A stretch of DNA of 64,000 nt. It comes from Janthinobacterium sp. Marseille. GTDB taxonomy: Bacteria > Pseudomonadota > Gammaproteobacteria > Burkholderiales > Burkholderiaceae_D. Location of the stretch: assembly GCF_000013625.1 (NCBI RefSeq), contig NC_009659.1, positions 744,001 to 808,000 of the forward strand, given 5' to 3'. Below are positions 62,305 through 64,000 of the stretch, in pieces (within the stretch, counting starts at the first letter, position 1; each line of letters starts with the position of its first letter). The translations under genes were made by a program, and so were the position numbers. The notes below the pieces were generated by a model. It saw only the letters and a list, made by a program, of their open reading frames with translations, ran no database searches and was not told the DNA's origin.

Positions 62305-63135
62305 ATGTCAGCTAACAGTATTCCTTTTGCGGTACGCCTGATTGGCTTCAAGCCTCAGGAAATCGAAATTTTCGATGCCACATTTGCCCTGGACCAAGGC
62401 AAGGGATATGGCTATGTCCGCCTGTCGGAAGACAATTTGCAAGACCCCGATTTATACATCGCCAATGCCGAAGAATTGAAGGCATTGGTGGCTTTATCCG
62501 ATTTGCGCCCCAGTGATGTGCGGCCGGCCTTGCTGGTGGGTACATCCAGCGTCGCCTTGCCGTATCCGAGCGTGGAACGCCCGATCCGCTGGCATCGCCT
62601 GTTCGATGCACTGGATAAGCTGATAGAGAAACGGGCCGACGCCTTGTCGCGCCTGGAAGCTTCGGATGTGGTCGCCGTGCCCGAACGCCGGCGGCGCGAT
62701 CGCGTCGATATCGACCTGACCGACCCGGCTGAATACCAGCGCATGCGTACCGAGTTGCCGCATGGCGGCGCGGTCCTGGTGATAGACAAGACACCGGCCT
62801 TCCGCGATTACATTGCCGAATTATTGTTGCGCAACAAGACCGAAGTCCTGTGGGCCAGCAGCGAAGCCGAAGCCGAGGGTGCGTGCGCGCGCCAGCGCGT
62901 GGCGGTGGTTGTGGTGAATACCTCGATGGCGGAAATCAATCCGTATCGCCTGTGCCAGACGGTGAAGGCGATACGCCCATCCGACCGTACCTCGGTTATT
63001 TTCCTGGTGAGCAAGAGCAGTGGTTACGATGCCGAGCTGGCACGCCAGGCCGGTTCAGACGGCTTCCTGACCAAGCCGGTGGCGGCCCATCATTTCATTA
63101 GCGCGCTCAAGAAATTCATGCATCTGCCGCGCTAG
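62305..63135 (+). CDS. two-domain protein with degenerate receiver domain
   Basis: A 276-residue protein. The N-terminal 140 residues are unrecognised. Residues 155-275 form a CheY-like receiver, but the phosphoacceptor Asp is replaced by Asn205 (VVVVNTSM) and the acidic pair is reduced to Asp161; the conserved Lys257 (FLTKP) and Ser236 remain. It is therefore probably not phosphorylated and acts as a fixed interaction module. No output domain is recognised. A ribosome site is weak. Confidence 0.75.
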   Translation: MSANSIPFAVRLIGFKPQEIEIFDATFALDQGKGYGYVRLSEDNLQDPDLYIANAEELKALVALSDLRPSDVRPALLVGTSSVALPYPSVERPIRWHRLFDALDKLIEKRADALSRLEASDVVAVPERRRRDRVDIDLTDPAEYQRMRTELPHGGAVLVIDKTPAFRDYIAELLLRNKTEVLWASSEAEAEGACARQRVAVVVVNTSMAEINPYRLCQTVKAIRPSDRTSVIFLVSKSSGYDAELARQAGSDGFLTKPVAAHHFISALKKFMHLPR

Positions 63136-63141
63136 CGCAGC

Positions 63142-64000
63142 TTATTTACTGAGCGTGCGCATCCCACGTTCCAGCCCTTCCAGTGTCAGCGGATACATGC
63201 GGTTATCCATTTGTCGACGGATGATGGCAATCGACTGGCGATATTCCCAGATGTGTTCCGGTTCCGGATTGAGCCAGATGTAGTTGGGGAAGGTTTTGGT
63301 AAAGCGCTGAAGCCATTCGGCCCCGGCTTCTTCATTGTGATAATCGACTGCGCCGCCCACCTGCAATATTTCATACGGGCTCATGGTCGCATCACCGACA
63401 AAAATCACCTTGGTATCCGGCGTGTATTTGCGCAGTACATCCCAGGTCGAAAAACGTTCGGTACGCTTGCGCTGGTTATTGCGCCACAGCTGATCGTAGA
63501 CGCAGTTATGGAAGTAATAAAACTCCATATTCTTGAACTCCGCCTTGGCCGCGGAAAACAATTCTTCGGTGCGCTGTATGTGTTCATCCATGGTGCCGCC
63601 GACATCCAGCAGCATCAATACCTTGATATTGTTTTTGCGTTCCGGCTGCATCTTGATATCGAGATAGCCGGCATTGTTCGCGGTCGCACGTACCGTATCG
63701 TCGAGTGAGAATTCATCGGCCGCACCATGACGCGCAAACTTGCGCAGGCGGCGCAAGGCGACCTTGACGTTGCGCGTGCCGATTTCCCTGTCCGCATCGT
63801 AATCGCGGTAAGTGCGTTGTTCCCATACTTTGACGGCAGTGCGGTTGCGGCTTTCACCGCCTATGCGTATGCCTTCCGGATTGGTGCCGCTATTGCCGAA
63901 AGGCGAAGTGCCGCCGGTGCCTATCCACTTGCTGCCGCCTTCGTGTCTTTCCTTCTGTTCTTTCAGCAATTGCTGCAGGCGTTCGGCCAGTTTGTCGTAG
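63142..64000 (-). CDS. VWA-domain protein (CoxE-like), truncated by window edge
   Basis: The reading frame is open through base 64000, so the 5' part is missing; at least 286 codons are seen. A von Willebrand A domain follows a basic region: MLLDVGGTMDEHIQ is the MIDAS loop, with DVGGT in place of DxSxS, as in CoxE-like relatives. Such proteins usually pair with a MoxR AAA+ ATPase, which would be expected just upstream, outside the window. Confidence 0.8.
   Translation of the reverse strand, partial: YDKLAERLQQLLKEQKERHEGGSKWIGTGGTSPFGNSGTNPEGIRIGGESRNRTAVKVWEQRTYRDYDADREIGTRNVKVALRRLRKFARHGAADEFSLDDTVRATANNAGYLDIKMQPERKNNIKVLMLLDVGGTMDEHIQRTEELFSAAKAEFKNMEFYYFHNCVYDQLWRNNQRKRTERFSTWDVLRKYTPDTKVIFVGDATMSPYEILQVGGAVDYHNEEAGAEWLQRFTKTFPNYIWLNPEPEHIWEYRQSIAIIRRQMDNRMYPLTLEGLERGMRTLSK

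Noticed and set aside
1-64000. tRNA, rRNA, insertion sequences, phage genes and CRISPR-cas
   Set aside because: I looked for these and saw no supporting sequence; no transposase or integrase-like protein occurs in the window.

Overview
The window is a chromosomal segment of a betaproteobacterium, most likely Oxalobacteraceae (Herminiimonas / Janthinobacterium type). This rests on the moderate-to-high GC, on lineage-typical genes (small Trp-rich membrane protein, DUF2486-like protein after holC, betaproteobacterial proteasome-like protein, Lys-rich 36-residue protein), and on aceE-aceF-lpdA with a lipoyl domain fused to LpdA. No database search was possible; the assignment is inference. I saw no rRNA, tRNA, CRISPR array, transposase or prophage. 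Nearly all of the sequence is ordinary core and metabolic genome.

Layout. 1-2.3 kb: CHASE-GGDEF cyclase, small Trp-rich protein, cytochrome c. 2.3-2.9 kb: a non-coding repeat-like element, then paired operator-like dyads. 2.9-11.1 kb: livJHMGF-type ABC transporter, amidase, M20-type carbamoylase/amidohydrolase and an XRE-cupin regulator, probably one uptake-and-degradation unit for an amide, ureide or carbamoyl compound. 11.5-14.4 kb: autotransporter with thirteen 21-residue repeats. 14.5-17.7 kb: orphan LivK-like binding protein, Lrp regulator, DadA. 17.8-22.3 kb: operon folD-prlC-glutaredoxin/DUF4124-holC-DUF2486-like. 22.6-29.2 kb: aceE-aceF-proteasome-like gene-lpdA. 29.3-31.8 kb: AT-richer patch with three lipoproteins and an unknown protein.

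31.9-36.5 kb: argD, NlpC/P60 lipoprotein and SGNH hydrolase in one direction, preceded by what looks like an arginine attenuator (promoter, 22-codon leader with Arg-Arg-Arg, terminator); then a 2Fe-2S ferredoxin reductase divergent from an epimerase-like protein. 36.9-42.1 kb: TerC with a structured leader, a Lys-rich mini-protein, alpha/beta hydrolase, orphan GspE/PilB ATPase, spermidine-synthase-like protein, deoxyinosine glycosylase. 42.2-46.1 kb: SDR, ecotin without cysteines, GNAT, FUSC, DUF1090, CsgG-like lipoprotein. 46.4-53.5 kb: htpG with a structured upstream region, MocR regulator divergent from lysE-eamA, ridA with a multi-hairpin leader, and an aminotransferase. 53.7-64 kb: PAS-GGDEF cyclase, DUF1254/1214 protein, MBL hydrolase, parC, parE, a degenerate response regulator and the end of a VWA-domain gene cut by the window edge.

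The items I would examine first are the argD leader, the proteasome-like gene inside the pyruvate dehydrogenase operon, the structured leaders of ridA and htpG, and the operator pair in front of livJ.
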